Shown: positions 17,169 to 26,757, numbered from the stretch's first letter. The stretch: DNA of 64,000 bases from Marinomonas sp. UCMA 3892 (GCF_012726345.1 NZ_PTXN01000008.1:62001-126000), one strand, 5' to 3'. A program made the numbers and translations. Notes: generated by a model from the letters alone, not told the origin.

Positions 17169-17800
17169 TATTTGCCTCTCCCTTTTAGATCAGTTACTTC
17201 GTCATCGGTTAAATAACGAGTAGGTTTGTTTGCTAATAAAAAGAACAATTTAGCGGTTTCTTCTAGCTCTTCTGCATTATCAACAGCGTCTAAAAAATCG
17301 CTGCCAGTGATGATTGGCCCATGATTAGCTAACAAAAACGCTCGATATTTGCCCGCCAGTTTTGCAAGGTCTTCAGCAATATGTGGGGAGCCTGGGCGAT
17401 AGTAAGGGACGACCGGAAGCTCACCGACTCGCATCACGTAGTAGGGCGTAAATGCTTTGATGGCGTTACTAGGATCTAAATTCTCTAGACAAGAAAGTGC
17501 CGTTAAATAAGTAGAGTGCAAATGCACGATAGCGTTGCAGTTTGGATCTTTCTCATAAATGGCTAAATGAAAAGCCACTTCTTTTGAAGGTCGTTTACCA
17601 GATAGGTGGTTACCGTTTTTATCAACGACAGACAGGTCTTCTGCAACTAAGCGACCAAAAGACGAACCTGTCGGTGTTGCTAAGAAATGACCATTAGGTA
17701 GTTTCAACGATAAATTACCGGCACCACCTGTTGCGTAGCCACGATCGAACATTGAGCGAGCTAAGTCGACCATCTGTTGTCTCAATTCAGCTTCATTCAT
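17168..17800 (-). CDS. otnC: 3-oxo-tetronate 4-phosphate decarboxylase
   Basis: A 210-residue class II aldolase/adducin-family enzyme. Zinc ligands appear in VHLHSTYLTAL and LANHGPI, with an acidic catalytic residue in PSKEVAFHLAIYE. OtnC decarboxylates 3-oxo-tetronate 4-phosphate to dihydroxyacetone phosphate, delivering the carbon to glycolysis. The start codon overlaps the stop of otnK (TAATG), as is common within this operon type. Confidence 0.9.
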   Translation of the reverse strand: MNEAELRQQMVDLARSMFDRGYATGGAGNLSLKLPNGHFLATPTGSSFGRLVAEDLSVVDKNGNHLSGKRPSKEVAFHLAIYEKDPNCNAIVHLHSTYLTALSCLENLDPSNAIKAFTPYYVMRVGELPVVPYYRPGSPHIAEDLAKLAGKYRAFLLANHGPIITGSDFLDAVDNAEELEETAKLFFLLANKPTRYLTDDEVTDLKGRGK

Positions 17801-19053
17801 TAAAAGTACCCCTGAGCCGTGGTGAAAAAATTCTCATCGCCAAAATTGCCAGATTTAAGCGCAAGCGATAAATCTTGATTGATGGCTTTTACCCATGGCA
17901 CCCCTGGGGCAATTTGAGGGCCGATGTGAAAGCTATCGACCTTTAGGCTTTGAGTTACAACGCCTGATGTCTCGCCACCTGCAACGATAAAATTACGTAT
18001 GCCGGAATCTTGCAGCTTGATAGCCAACATACTAAAGAGAGTTTCAACTGCTTGGCTGGACGCCTCTGCGCCGTATTGCTGTTGAATCGTTTTGAGTTTT
18101 TCAGCATCTGCCGTGGCATAAACGATAGGAGCCAATGATTCGTTAGCATGGCTGATAACCCAGTCAAACACTTCGTTGACATAGTTTTCATTGCTCATAC
18201 ATTGCTCAATATCAAGGGCAAAGAAAGACGCTTTGGCTTTATAAAGCTCAACTTGCTTGTTTGTCATAACAGAGCATGAGCCTGAAAATATGACAGTTGG
18301 TGCTTTGGCTGGGTGACCTGCTTGTTTTGCTTGGGTTTGGTCTTGTAAATGTTCACCCCAGTTTTTTGCAATACCTGCAGCTAACCCTGAACCGCCAGTT
18401 ACTAATTTCAATGAGCTAACTGCTTTGCCTATCTCATTAAGGTGTTCCGCTGTAAATGCATCAACGACGGCGTAACGTTTTCCTTGTGCTTTTAGCTCAG
18501 CGAATTCACCAATAATGGCGTCTGCGCCTTGCTCAATACTTTGATAATTAATCAGTCCTGTTTTGCCTTTAGATTGCGCGTCCATCAAATCCATAAGATT
18601 AGAATTAGTCATTGGAGTGACTGGGTGGTTACGCATACCAGATTCACTGAGCAATTGACCAAGTACAAAAAGGTGGCCGTTAAAAACAGTGCGTCCGTTA
18701 ACTGGCAGGGCAGGGCAGACAATAGTAAAGTCTTCGCCTAATACATCCAGAAGCGCATCCGTTACTGGACCGATGTTACCTTTAGCTGTGCTATCAAAGG
18801 TTGAGCAGTATTTAAAATAGAATTGCTGACAGCCTTGTGCTTGAAGCCATTTCAGAGCCGCAACAGACTGTTCAATCGCTTGTTCGGTCGGGCATGAGCG
18901 CGACTTTAGACTCACAACAACTGCGTCTGCATTTATCTCCATATTTGCCGAAGGGATACCGTTCACTTGAATAGTTCGCATGCCATTTTCAACAAGAAAA
19001 CCTGCAATATCGGTAGCACCAGTAAAGTCGTCAGCAATAACACCTAATAACAT
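17800..19053 (-). CDS. otnK: 3-oxo-tetronate kinase
   Basis: Reading from ATG 19053 gives 417 residues starting MLLGVIADDFTGATDIAGF, the conserved beginning of the four-carbon acid sugar kinase (DUF1537) family. The open frame extends 20 codons upstream to 19113, but that part lies inside ltnD and does not resemble the family, so 19053 is chosen; it sits 1 bp after the ltnD stop. C-terminal nucleotide-binding features are visible in GGETSGVVTQSL and PGVPWVKA. OtnK phosphorylates 3-oxo-tetronate with ATP before OtnC acts. Confidence 0.92.
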   Translation of the reverse strand: MLLGVIADDFTGATDIAGFLVENGMRTIQVNGIPSANMEINADAVVVSLKSRSCPTEQAIEQSVAALKWLQAQGCQQFYFKYCSTFDSTAKGNIGPVTDALLDVLGEDFTIVCPALPVNGRTVFNGHLFVLGQLLSESGMRNHPVTPMTNSNLMDLMDAQSKGKTGLINYQSIEQGADAIIGEFAELKAQGKRYAVVDAFTAEHLNEIGKAVSSLKLVTGGSGLAAGIAKNWGEHLQDQTQAKQAGHPAKAPTVIFSGSCSVMTNKQVELYKAKASFFALDIEQCMSNENYVNEVFDWVISHANESLAPIVYATADAEKLKTIQQQYGAEASSQAVETLFSMLAIKLQDSGIRNFIVAGGETSGVVTQSLKVDSFHIGPQIAPGVPWVKAINQDLSLALKSGNFGDENFFTTAQGYF

Positions 19054-19054
19054 A

Positions 19055-19957
19055 TTACTTCTCCACGCCTGGTAAATTGATGCCATCAAAGATCTTGATA
19101 ACCGCGCTGTCATCTTCTTGGCCGAAACCTGCGTTACTAGCAGAAAGGAACATATTTAAAGCGGTGCTAGATAAAGGAAGAGGGAACTTCAATTCTTTGG
19201 CTGTATCTGCAACAAGGTTTAAGTCTTTAACAAAAATATCCACCATAGATTTAGGTGAATAGTCGCCATCGACAACATGTTTCATGCGGTTTTCAAACAT
19301 CCAAGAGTTGCCCGCTGCATTTGTGACAACGTCATACATAAGATCAAGCGGGATGTTTGCACGAGCAGCAAGCGCCATCGCTTCTGCACCAGCAGCAATA
19401 TGTACACCAGCGAGCAGTTGATGGATGATTTTAACCGTCGCACCAAGGCCAATCTCTTCGCCAATGTTGTAGACTTTAGCCGCTGTCGCATCTAGGACAG
19501 GCTGAAGTTTCTCGAAGGCTTCTACTGATCCGGATGCCATGACAGTCATGTCGCCTGTTGCCGCTTTCGCTGCACCACCAGACACGGGCGCATCAAGCAT
19601 CAATAATTGGTATTGAGAGAGTTTTTGGTGGATGGCTTTAGCATCTTCAGCGGAAATAGTTGCGGATACCATGACAGCAGTTTGTGGTTTTAGTGCAGCC
19701 GCTAAACCGCTATCAAATAATACGGAGTTAACTTGTTTCGCGTTTACGACAAGTACCAAGACGGCGTCTAGTTGATCGGCAAAATCTAAAGCACTGCTGG
19801 CAACTGCTTTAGCGCCGGCAAGGTTTAGCTCTTCTAGTGCCTTAGGGTTTAAGTCAAAACCATAGACGTCTAATCCTGCGTTAATACAAGACTTGGCCGC
19901 GCCCATGCCCATTGAGCCTAGTCCGATCACGCCAACGGATTTCGCTTTATTTGTCAT
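19055..19957 (-). CDS. ltnD: L-threonate dehydrogenase
   Basis: A 300-residue beta-hydroxyacid dehydrogenase. The N-terminal Rossmann motif GLGSMGMGAA is at about residues 12-21, the substrate signature DAPVSGGAAKA follows at about 122, and the catalytic lysine is in KIIHQLLAG. LtnD oxidises L-threonate to 2-oxo-tetronate, the second entry into the pathway. It is the first gene of the six-gene operon, divergent from the DeoR regulator with a 280-bp intergenic region between them. Having both denD and ltnD suggests the cell can use both D-erythronate and L-threonate. Confidence 0.9.
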   Translation of the reverse strand: MTNKAKSVGVIGLGSMGMGAAKSCINAGLDVYGFDLNPKALEELNLAGAKAVASSALDFADQLDAVLVLVVNAKQVNSVLFDSGLAAALKPQTAVMVSATISAEDAKAIHQKLSQYQLLMLDAPVSGGAAKAATGDMTVMASGSVEAFEKLQPVLDATAAKVYNIGEEIGLGATVKIIHQLLAGVHIAAGAEAMALAARANIPLDLMYDVVTNAAGNSWMFENRMKHVVDGDYSPKSMVDIFVKDLNLVADTAKELKFPLPLSSTALNMFLSASNAGFGQEDDSAVIKIFDGINLPGVEK

Positions 19958-20035
19958 ACAATACCTACTGAATTATTGTTAGTTTATGTTCAGATTTGTG
20001 ATTTTATAATCGATAGGAATGATTAAAACGCTTTA

Positions 20036-20178
20036 TTTCACATATTTCAACAATAATTAACATATAGCCTGAAAGGTTTTTGTGTTTTTTGTCTATGCGC
20101 TGTGTTGCTATAGTGATGGATAGCGTGAAAACTAGTGCTTTCATGGATTGTAACGATACTTTTTCACATAAATTCACA
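20036..20178. promoter_or_regulatory. Repeated TTTCACATA elements, candidate DeoR operators
   Basis: The 9-mer TTTCACATA occurs at 20036-20044 and 20162-20170, each followed within 0-2 bases by another TTCA. Both lie in the divergent ltnD/deoR intergenic region, one near each gene. Paired half-sites like this fit a DeoR-family repressor acting on both promoters. This is pattern-based only. Confidence 0.4.
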
Positions 20179-20238
20179 TGGCGGTTTTTTTTTGTTAAGC
20201 TGCAGTGGAAGTAACTTTGTGAATTGAACGGCGGAAAG

Positions 20239-20997
20239 ATGATTCCAGTAGAGCGGCAAAGAAAGATCCTGACATTATTAAAGAATCAAGAAGTAGTGAG
20301 TATTTCAGAGTTGGTTGATTTATTTAATGTGTCTCATATGACTATTCGCCGAGACATTGAAAAACTTGAGGCTATTGGCAAAGTTAGTTCAGTTTCTGGA
20401 GGTGTGCAGCTAGCAAGAAACATTCATATTGAGCTCTCGCATGATATTAAAATAACCCAGTTTGCCACTGAGAAAGAGCAAATTGGCAAGTTGGCATCGA
20501 GTATCATTGCTCCAAATATGACGATATACCTTGATGCAGGTACCACAACGTTAGAAATTGCTCACCAAATAACCCAAAGAAATGACCTACTCATTATTAC
20601 TAATGATTTTGCTATATCGGCTTACTTAATGGCGAATTCGGCTAACGATATTTACCATACAGGCGGAAAAATCGACCGACAGAACCAGTCTACCGTTGGA
20701 TCAAAAGTAGCTGATTTTTTATTAAGCATGAACATTGATATCGCCTTTATCTCGACCTCGTCTTGGAATTTAAAAGGGCTATCTACGCCGAATGAAGATA
20801 AAGTCATTGTTAAGCATGCTATTGCCAAATCATCGAAAACTGTCTGTCTAGTTTCCGACACCTCTAAATATGGGAAAATTGCCGCCTTTCATGCATTGGA
20901 TATGGAGCGAATTGATACCATTATCACCGACTCAGGTCTGCCAGAAAGTGCGTTCAATGAATTGAGAGATAAAGGTATTGATATTTTAACTGCTTGA
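20239..20997 (+). CDS. DeoR family transcriptional regulator of the tetronate operon
   Basis: The start chosen is ATG 20239 (MIPVERQRKILTLL), the usual DeoR-family opening; an in-frame TTG at 20224 would add five residues. This gives 252 residues. Residues about 6-60 form the winged helix-turn-helix (LVDLFNVSHMTIRRDIEKLE), and the rest is the sugar-phosphate sensing domain with IYLDAGTTTLEIA and KVADFLLSMNIDIAFIS. Divergent transcription from ltnD indicates it controls the tetronate genes, probably responding to a phosphorylated pathway intermediate. Confidence 0.88.
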   Translation: MIPVERQRKILTLLKNQEVVSISELVDLFNVSHMTIRRDIEKLEAIGKVSSVSGGVQLARNIHIELSHDIKITQFATEKEQIGKLASSIIAPNMTIYLDAGTTTLEIAHQITQRNDLLIITNDFAISAYLMANSANDIYHTGGKIDRQNQSTVGSKVADFLLSMNIDIAFISTSSWNLKGLSTPNEDKVIVKHAIAKSSKTVCLVSDTSKYGKIAAFHALDMERIDTIITDSGLPESAFNELRDKGIDILTA

Positions 20998-21035
20998 TTT
21001 TTCGGTTACCGCTCTCTAATCAGGAAAAGAAAAAT

Positions 21036-21087
21036 TGGAGAGGGAAGAAAGACTGGCATTTGAATGCCTATCTTTTTCTCTCCCTCT
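21036..21087. terminator. Bidirectional terminator between convergent genes
   Basis: A 6-bp perfect hairpin (21055-21060 with 21063-21068) sits inside a longer imperfect inverted repeat of GA-rich and CT-rich arms, followed by T5 on the plus strand. It lies between the deoR and dehydrogenase 3' ends. Confidence 0.6.
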
Positions 21088-21103
21088 TATCCTTAAACAG
21101 TCA

Positions 21104-21964
21104 TTACTTTATCACTTTATAAACCGCGGCAATGTCTTCATCCGCAAAGCCCGCTTTTATTGCTTGTTTAAAGGCTTCATTGGCAATTGCGGCGCTTGGC
21201 AAAGGTTGCTCAAGTTGATCGCCTAGGGCAACGGCAAGGCGCAGGTCTTTTTGCATATGTTTTAGCGGAAAGCTGGTGCTGTAGTTCTCATTCAGCAGCA
21301 TGGCGCCTTTGCCTTTAAACATCGGATTCGACATGGCGCCAGCATCGACTATGTCTAAAATTTGCTGACCATCTAAACCAGCTTTTTGTCCCAAAGACAT
21401 ACCTTCACTGAAAATGCTCAGCATGCCGCCCATCATCATATTAACGACTAGCTTCATGTTAGCGCCTTGGCCGACATCGCCAAGATACGGTGACATTTTA
21501 CCCATCACCTCAAACGCAGGTTTAACATCGTCATAAAGGGATTGATTGCCAGCGGCTAGAATGATTAAAGTACCGTCTTCAGCGGGCTTTTTCGTACCAG
21601 AAACCGGTGCTTCTAAAAAACGTCCGCCAGCTTGGCTGATTAAACCAGCAATGGTTTTAGAGGTTGTGTCGTCTACAGTCGACATATCAACATAACCTCG
21701 ACCGGCGCCAATTCCTGCAGCAACGCCGTCAGAGCCTTGGCAAAGCGCTAACGCCGCATCAGGATCAGAAACCATCGCAAAGGTAATATCGCAATTAGCA
21801 GCAATGTCTTTCGGCGTCGAGCCTTGGCGAGCTCCCAATGCCACTAACTCAGCGCATTTGTCGGTATTGCGGTTCCACACTGTGACATCAAATCCCGCTT
21901 TTATTAAATTGGCTGCCATGGCTTTGCCCATGATGCCTAAACCCAAAAAACCAATACTAGCCAT
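21104..21964 (-). CDS. NAD(P)-dependent beta-hydroxyacid dehydrogenase (GLYR/HIBADH-like)
   Basis: A 286-residue enzyme of the 3-hydroxyisobutyrate dehydrogenase superfamily: GFLGLGIMGKAMA at residues 5-17, EAPVSGTKKPAEDGTL as substrate loop and NMKLVVNMMMGG with the catalytic Lys. The short form and the sequence WNRNTDKCAEL resemble glyoxylate/succinic semialdehyde reductases (GLYR) more than LtnD. It is convergent to the deoR gene, so it is not part of the tetronate operon; the substrate is unknown, with glyoxylate, succinic semialdehyde or tartronate semialdehyde as candidates. Confidence 0.85.
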   Translation of the reverse strand: MASIGFLGLGIMGKAMAANLIKAGFDVTVWNRNTDKCAELVALGARQGSTPKDIAANCDITFAMVSDPDAALALCQGSDGVAAGIGAGRGYVDMSTVDDTTSKTIAGLISQAGGRFLEAPVSGTKKPAEDGTLIILAAGNQSLYDDVKPAFEVMGKMSPYLGDVGQGANMKLVVNMMMGGMLSIFSEGMSLGQKAGLDGQQILDIVDAGAMSNPMFKGKGAMLLNENYSTSFPLKHMQKDLRLAVALGDQLEQPLPSAAIANEAFKQAIKAGFADEDIAAVYKVIK

Positions 21965-22096
21965 AAAACTCTCTCTTATTTGGTGTTATTTCCGACAGTG
22001 TAACAAATTGAAAAAGTCATCGTCTTTAAATAATAGAGAGGCTTAAGGTTGAGTGTAGTTGGTGGGGGACGGTTAAGAGTAGCAGAATTTAAATCG

Positions 22097-23026
22097 TTAT
22101 GTTTGAGACGCTTGTCTTTGGTTTGCAACCAACTCCATAACCCAATCAATAAAACATTCTGAACTGTATTGATTGGCGTTTTCTGTACGAGTGAGAAAAA
22201 ATGCGTTGTTGTTACATTCTATTATAGGGGTGAGGGCGATTAGACTCCCTTCTGCTATTAAGTCTTCGACATGCCAATCCCAAGCGAGCGCAATTCCCAG
22301 GCCATTTTGTGCGGCATGAACGACAGCAATTTGATCTTCCATTTGTATCTCATTCAATGGTTCTTGATAGTCTATTCCTGAGTGCGCGGCCCATGTGCGC
22401 CAGTTTTCCCAGAAGTCGGGGGCATCTTTAAGACCAAGAAGAGGTTGTTGCCAGATGTTTTTTAGGTCGACACTATCAGGACGTTTTGCCAAAAAGCCTG
22501 GGCTACACACTAATAGCATTCGCTCGTTGAAGAGTAAGAAATTGTTCTTATAGGAAGTCTTTAACGATGCATAATAAAACGCCACATCGTATTCGTTGCT
22601 GTTAACTGAACTCATATTACGCTCATTATTGATGCTTATATTGAGCATGATGTCTGGGTATTTATCGCGAAAATGATCTAAATGAGGAATGAGCCAGAAG
22701 TGGCTGAAGCACGCGCCAATTTCTAAATTAAGGGGTAGAGGAGACACTTTATCATCCATTTTTTGTGACTCTTCAGCCAAGACAGTCAGAGTTTGTCTAA
22801 CTGTTTCTAAATAATTTTGTCCTTTTTTTGTCAATTCGAGGCCAGTTTTTTTACGAATAAATAACTTGATATTAAGGAACGCTTCTAGCTGCTTTATTTG
22901 TTTGCTTACCGCGGTGGGTGATACACAAAGTTCATTAGCGGCGCTGGTTAGCGTGCCAAGGCGAGCCGATGCCTCAAACAAAATAAGACTGCTTAAAGAG
23001 GGAATGGTTCGGTTATTGATCGGCAT
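22097..23026 (-). CDS. LysR family transcriptional regulator
   Basis: A 309-residue LysR-type regulator with the N-terminal helix-turn-helix LTSAANELCVSPTAVSKQIKQLE (split here at residues about 25-47) and a C-terminal effector domain with the GcvA-like features QNGLGIALAWDW. It is divergent from the hydrolase-BCCT transporter pair, separated by 112 bp, the normal arrangement for a LysR regulator controlling the neighbouring operon. The inducer is unknown but is likely the substrate or product of the hydrolase. Confidence 0.9.
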   Translation of the reverse strand: MPINNRTIPSLSSLILFEASARLGTLTSAANELCVSPTAVSKQIKQLEAFLNIKLFIRKKTGLELTKKGQNYLETVRQTLTVLAEESQKMDDKVSPLPLNLEIGACFSHFWLIPHLDHFRDKYPDIMLNISINNERNMSSVNSNEYDVAFYYASLKTSYKNNFLLFNERMLLVCSPGFLAKRPDSVDLKNIWQQPLLGLKDAPDFWENWRTWAAHSGIDYQEPLNEIQMEDQIAVVHAAQNGLGIALAWDWHVEDLIAEGSLIALTPIIECNNNAFFLTRTENANQYSSECFIDWVMELVANQRQASQT

Positions 23027-23138
23027 GTAAACATCTATCCTGAACTTTTAGTTCAAGTGAGCCTAACAAAATAGCGTTTTACTTACAATTCAAGCTTCCT
23101 AATATGGATATAAAACACAAATATAACGAAAGGATATT

Positions 23139-25133
23139 ATGCAAAACGTCAAACACATACATCATGCTATGTTGCCATTACCCGATGGCACTAAGCTTGC
23201 CTATCGTGCTTGGTTGCCAAGCGATGCCGATGACAAGCCTGTTCCCGCTATTTTGGAGTTTTTGCCGTATCGCAAAAATGACGGCACGATAGTTCGAGAC
23301 GAAATAACCATGGCGCAAACCGCTGTGCAAGGTTACGCCTGTATTCGAGTCGATCTTCGTGGCTGTGGTGAGTCAGAAGGGCACACCACCGACGAATACA
23401 CCGAGCAAGAGTTACAAGACGGTTTCGATATTATTGCTTGGCTGGCGAAACAGCCTTGGTGTAGTGGCAGCGTAGGCATGGTAGGTATTTCTTGGGGCGG
23501 GTTTAATTCACTGCAAGTTGCCGCACTGAATCCCCCTGCATTAAAGGCTATCATCACACAGTGTTCTACCGACGATCGTTATACCACAGATGTTCACTAC
23601 ATGGGCGGCTGTCTGCTGAATGATAACCTCGATTGGGCATCATTCTTCTGGGCGTATGCTCAAGGCCGAGCGCCAGATGCTAAGTTAGTGGGCGAAGATT
23701 GGAAAGAGCAATGGTTGGACCGTTTGCACCAAATGCCATTCTTAGCGAAACCTTGGCTAACTGAGCAAGTGCGTAATGACTATTGGAAGCACGGTTCAGT
23801 ATGCGAAAACTACAGTGATATTAAGATCCCTGTTTATGCGATGAGCGGATGGGCAGACAATTATCGCAATACTGTATTCAGCCTACTGGAAAATCTTGAT
23901 GTTCCTCGCAAGGGGCTAGTTGGGCCTTGGGCGCACAAATACCCTAACATAGCTTATCCAAATCCTAAGATGGATTATGTCAAAGAGTCTGTGCGTTGGT
24001 GGGATCGCTGGCTAAAAGGCATTGAAAACGGCATTGACGATGAGCCTGAACTCACTTATTACATGCAAGACAGTGTGCGTCCTCAGTCAGATTATGACCA
24101 TCGTCCTGGACAATGGATTTCAGAGCCAGTTTGGCCTTCGCCACAAACGCAATGGAAAACCTTCTTCCCTTCGAATGGACAACTGCTTGAAACACAACAA
24201 GACAATGCTATTACACAGAAAATCCGTTCACCTCAAACTGTTGGCTTAAATGGCGGGCGTTTGTGTGTCGGGATTCGTCTGGAGATGGAACAGCCTGCGG
24301 ATCAGCGTGCTGATGATGCTGGTTCACTTTGTTTCGATACCTTGCCTTTGGAAGAAGATTTAGCCATTGCAGGCCAAGTGATGGCGAATTTGGCGATTCG
24401 TAGCGACAAGCCAACGGCAAATCTTGCTGTGCGAGTGTGTGATGTGCATCCAGATGGCGCTGTAACACGCATCAGTGTGGGTGTGTTGAACCTAACCCAT
24501 CGCGACAGCCACGAATTTGTTGAGCCATTGGCCATCGGTCAGTTGTACCAAGTGCAAGTGCCCATTACCCATGTCGCTTATAAAGTTCCAGCAGGGCATC
24601 GCATACGTATTTCTGTATCTACGGCTTGTTGGCCGTTGATTTGGCCATCGGCTGATCATGCCACGATCACCTTAGAGTCCGCATTGAGCAGTATCGAGGT
24701 GCCTCATAGAGCTGACTTGGTAACAGAAGTTGAACCGCCAGCATTGGATAAGCCAGTTGCTATCGATGGTGAGACCTTACGTCCTAGCAATAGTGAGCGC
24801 GTGGTACATCATGATTACAAAACAGGTCTGGTTACGTTAGAAACCCATGATGACTTCGGCCGCCAATATTACAATTCTTGTGAAAGCATGATTGATATGG
24901 CGATGAGTCAGTGGCAGACCATTCATCCAGACGATCCACTCACGGCAGAATCCAAGCTGATATTTGACCTGACAATGGGGCGCGAAGGCTGGTGGACAGG
25001 GTTAAAAGGCCTATATCACATGCGTTGTGATCATGGGCATTTTTACATCACCAGTACTTGGGAAGCGTTTCATGATGGGGAGCTAATTTTCAGCAAAGAG
25101 TTTGAGGAAACCATCAAACGAATAGGTGTTTAA
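23139..25133 (+). CDS. CocE/NonD family serine hydrolase
   Basis: A 664-residue alpha/beta hydrolase of the X-prolyl dipeptidyl aminopeptidase/cocaine esterase type. The N-terminal catalytic domain has the nucleophile motif GISWGG, with oxyanion-forming tyrosine in FLPYRKND and a jelly-roll C-terminal domain (about residue 370 on) closing the active site. No signal peptide is present, so it acts in the cytoplasm. Known CocE-type enzymes cleave esters, beta-lactam precursors or X-Pro peptides. The BCCT transporter gene follows 25 bp downstream, suggesting the hydrolase acts on an imported quaternary-ammonium or ester compound; this is inferred from context. Confidence 0.9.
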   Translation: MQNVKHIHHAMLPLPDGTKLAYRAWLPSDADDKPVPAILEFLPYRKNDGTIVRDEITMAQTAVQGYACIRVDLRGCGESEGHTTDEYTEQELQDGFDIIAWLAKQPWCSGSVGMVGISWGGFNSLQVAALNPPALKAIITQCSTDDRYTTDVHYMGGCLLNDNLDWASFFWAYAQGRAPDAKLVGEDWKEQWLDRLHQMPFLAKPWLTEQVRNDYWKHGSVCENYSDIKIPVYAMSGWADNYRNTVFSLLENLDVPRKGLVGPWAHKYPNIAYPNPKMDYVKESVRWWDRWLKGIENGIDDEPELTYYMQDSVRPQSDYDHRPGQWISEPVWPSPQTQWKTFFPSNGQLLETQQDNAITQKIRSPQTVGLNGGRLCVGIRLEMEQPADQRADDAGSLCFDTLPLEEDLAIAGQVMANLAIRSDKPTANLAVRVCDVHPDGAVTRISVGVLNLTHRDSHEFVEPLAIGQLYQVQVPITHVAYKVPAGHRIRISVSTACWPLIWPSADHATITLESALSSIEVPHRADLVTEVEPPALDKPVAIDGETLRPSNSERVVHHDYKTGLVTLETHDDFGRQYYNSCESMIDMAMSQWQTIHPDDPLTAESKLIFDLTMGREGWWTGLKGLYHMRCDHGHFYITSTWEAFHDGELIFSKEFEETIKRIGV

Positions 25134-25158
25134 CCGATTATTTCTGTGAGGATATTAC

Positions 25159-26673
25159 ATGTTTAAATCATTACGACCTTTGGTCTTTTTTCCAACCTTT
25201 ATCATTTTGGTCGGTGCGTTAATATTCAGTTTGGTGGACTTGGCACTTTTCACGCAATACACCAAAGTAGCCAATAACTTCGTGTTGTCACACTTTTCTT
25301 GGCTGTTTAGCTTGGGTAGTTTCTATCTGCTGGTGTTGATCGCTATTACTTACTTTTCAAAATTGGGCAATATCAAAATAGGTGGTGAAAATGCCACCCC
25401 GAAGCTCAGTAAAGCTCGTTGGTTTATGATTGTGCTATGTACCACCTTGGCTGTGGGGGTGCTGTTTTGGACGACGGCCGAGCCGCTTTATCATTTGTAT
25501 TCACCACCAGAAAGCTGGGGCATTGAAGCGAATAGCCCGAACGCTGTGTTGTTTGCTTTTTCGGCCATGTTCTTGCATTGGGGGCCAACGCCTTACGCCA
25601 TTTATGCCGTGCCTGCGTTAATCTTTGCCTTGGTGTTTCATAACCTAAAACTTCCATACTCCATCAGTAGTTCCTTGCGCCCAGTATTTGGCAAATATGT
25701 GACCGGACGTATGGGTAGTGTGATCGATGCCTTGGCGTTGTATTCGTTAGTGGTGGGTATGGCATCATCATTAGGAACAGGCGCGTTAACTTTATTAGGT
25801 GGTGTCAGTCAGTATCTGCCAGTTGAGCGTAATGCGCTGACACTGGGTATTATTATCGCGGTGATTGTATTGACCTTTGTGCTGTCTGCAGCAAGCGGTT
25901 TGATCAAGGGCATTGCGCGTTTGTCCATGGTTAACTTTTGGTTGTTGATTGCTTTGTTTGTGTTCACTCTGATCTTCGGCCCAACCCTGTATATGCTGGG
26001 TATTGGAGTGGAAGGCTTTGGTGCTTTCTTGCAAAACTTCTTCCGCCTCAGTCTGTTCACGGGGCAAGCCGCTAGTGACCCATGGCCACAGTGGTGGAGT
26101 GTATTTTACTGGGCTGTTTGGTTTGCTTGGGCGCCTATTACCGCGATGTTTTTAGGGAAAATTGCCCGTGGTTATACTGTGCGTGAGTTTATCCAAGTAA
26201 ACGTTATTTTCCCTAGCTTGTTTGTCTTGTTATGGATCTCTGTGTTCTCTGGTGCGGCGATCTTTATGGACCAAGCCAGTAATGGTGGTTTGTACGCCAT
26301 ATTGAACGATGGTGGCATTGAACAGTTGCTTTACCATATTTTTGGTGAGTTACCGCTTAGCTCTATTACTTCATTGGTGTTGGTGTTCATTGCGTTTATT
26401 TCCTATGTCACGGCGGCCGATTCCAGTACCGATGCGATTGGTGATTTGTGTGTGAAAAACTTCAATGCCGATTCACAAGAAGGAACAGGCTTGCCAATTA
26501 AAGTGCTATGGGGAGCCATCATCGGTTTGGTGGCTTGGATTATGGTCAGCACCGTCGGTGTGGCTGGTGTGAAATCACTGTCTAACCTAGGTGGTTTGCC
26601 AGCGACTTTGATCATCTTGTGTTGTAGCTTTACATTGGTTAAATGGATTAAGAATCCTTCGCTACTTAATTAA
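25159..26673 (+). CDS. BCCT family betaine/carnitine/choline-type transporter
   Basis: A 504-residue membrane protein with about twelve transmembrane segments and the family's tryptophan-rich signature (FYWAVWFAWAPITAMFLGKI, about residues 315-334), plus TTAEPLYH near residue 108. BCCT carriers import trimethylammonium compounds with Na+ or H+. The protein has no long regulatory C-terminal tail, so osmotic activation is less likely and nutrient uptake more likely. It forms an operon with the preceding CocE-like hydrolase and is followed by a strong terminator. Confidence 0.92.
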   Translation: MFKSLRPLVFFPTFIILVGALIFSLVDLALFTQYTKVANNFVLSHFSWLFSLGSFYLLVLIAITYFSKLGNIKIGGENATPKLSKARWFMIVLCTTLAVGVLFWTTAEPLYHLYSPPESWGIEANSPNAVLFAFSAMFLHWGPTPYAIYAVPALIFALVFHNLKLPYSISSSLRPVFGKYVTGRMGSVIDALALYSLVVGMASSLGTGALTLLGGVSQYLPVERNALTLGIIIAVIVLTFVLSAASGLIKGIARLSMVNFWLLIALFVFTLIFGPTLYMLGIGVEGFGAFLQNFFRLSLFTGQAASDPWPQWWSVFYWAVWFAWAPITAMFLGKIARGYTVREFIQVNVIFPSLFVLLWISVFSGAAIFMDQASNGGLYAILNDGGIEQLLYHIFGELPLSSITSLVLVFIAFISYVTAADSSTDAIGDLCVKNFNADSQEGTGLPIKVLWGAIIGLVAWIMVSTVGVAGVKSLSNLGGLPATLIILCCSFTLVKWIKNPSLLN

Positions 26674-26719
26674 GTAAATGGGGTTTTAATCGAGTAGATT
26701 AATAAATAGAGCAGTAACA

Positions 26720-26757
26720 AAAATGGCTTAGTACCAAGGCACTAAGCCATTTTTTAT
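26720..26757. terminator. Bidirectional terminator after BCCT gene
   Basis: A near-perfect 12-bp stem (AATGGCTTAGT paired with ACTAAGCCATT) with an 8-nt loop, flanked by A5 and T6 runs, so it can work in both directions between the BCCT gene and the DUF3307 remnant. Confidence 0.85.

Noticed and set aside
19054..19113. Upstream extension of otnK to 19113
   Set aside because: Those 20 codons overlap ltnD and do not match the kinase family start; ATG 19053 does.
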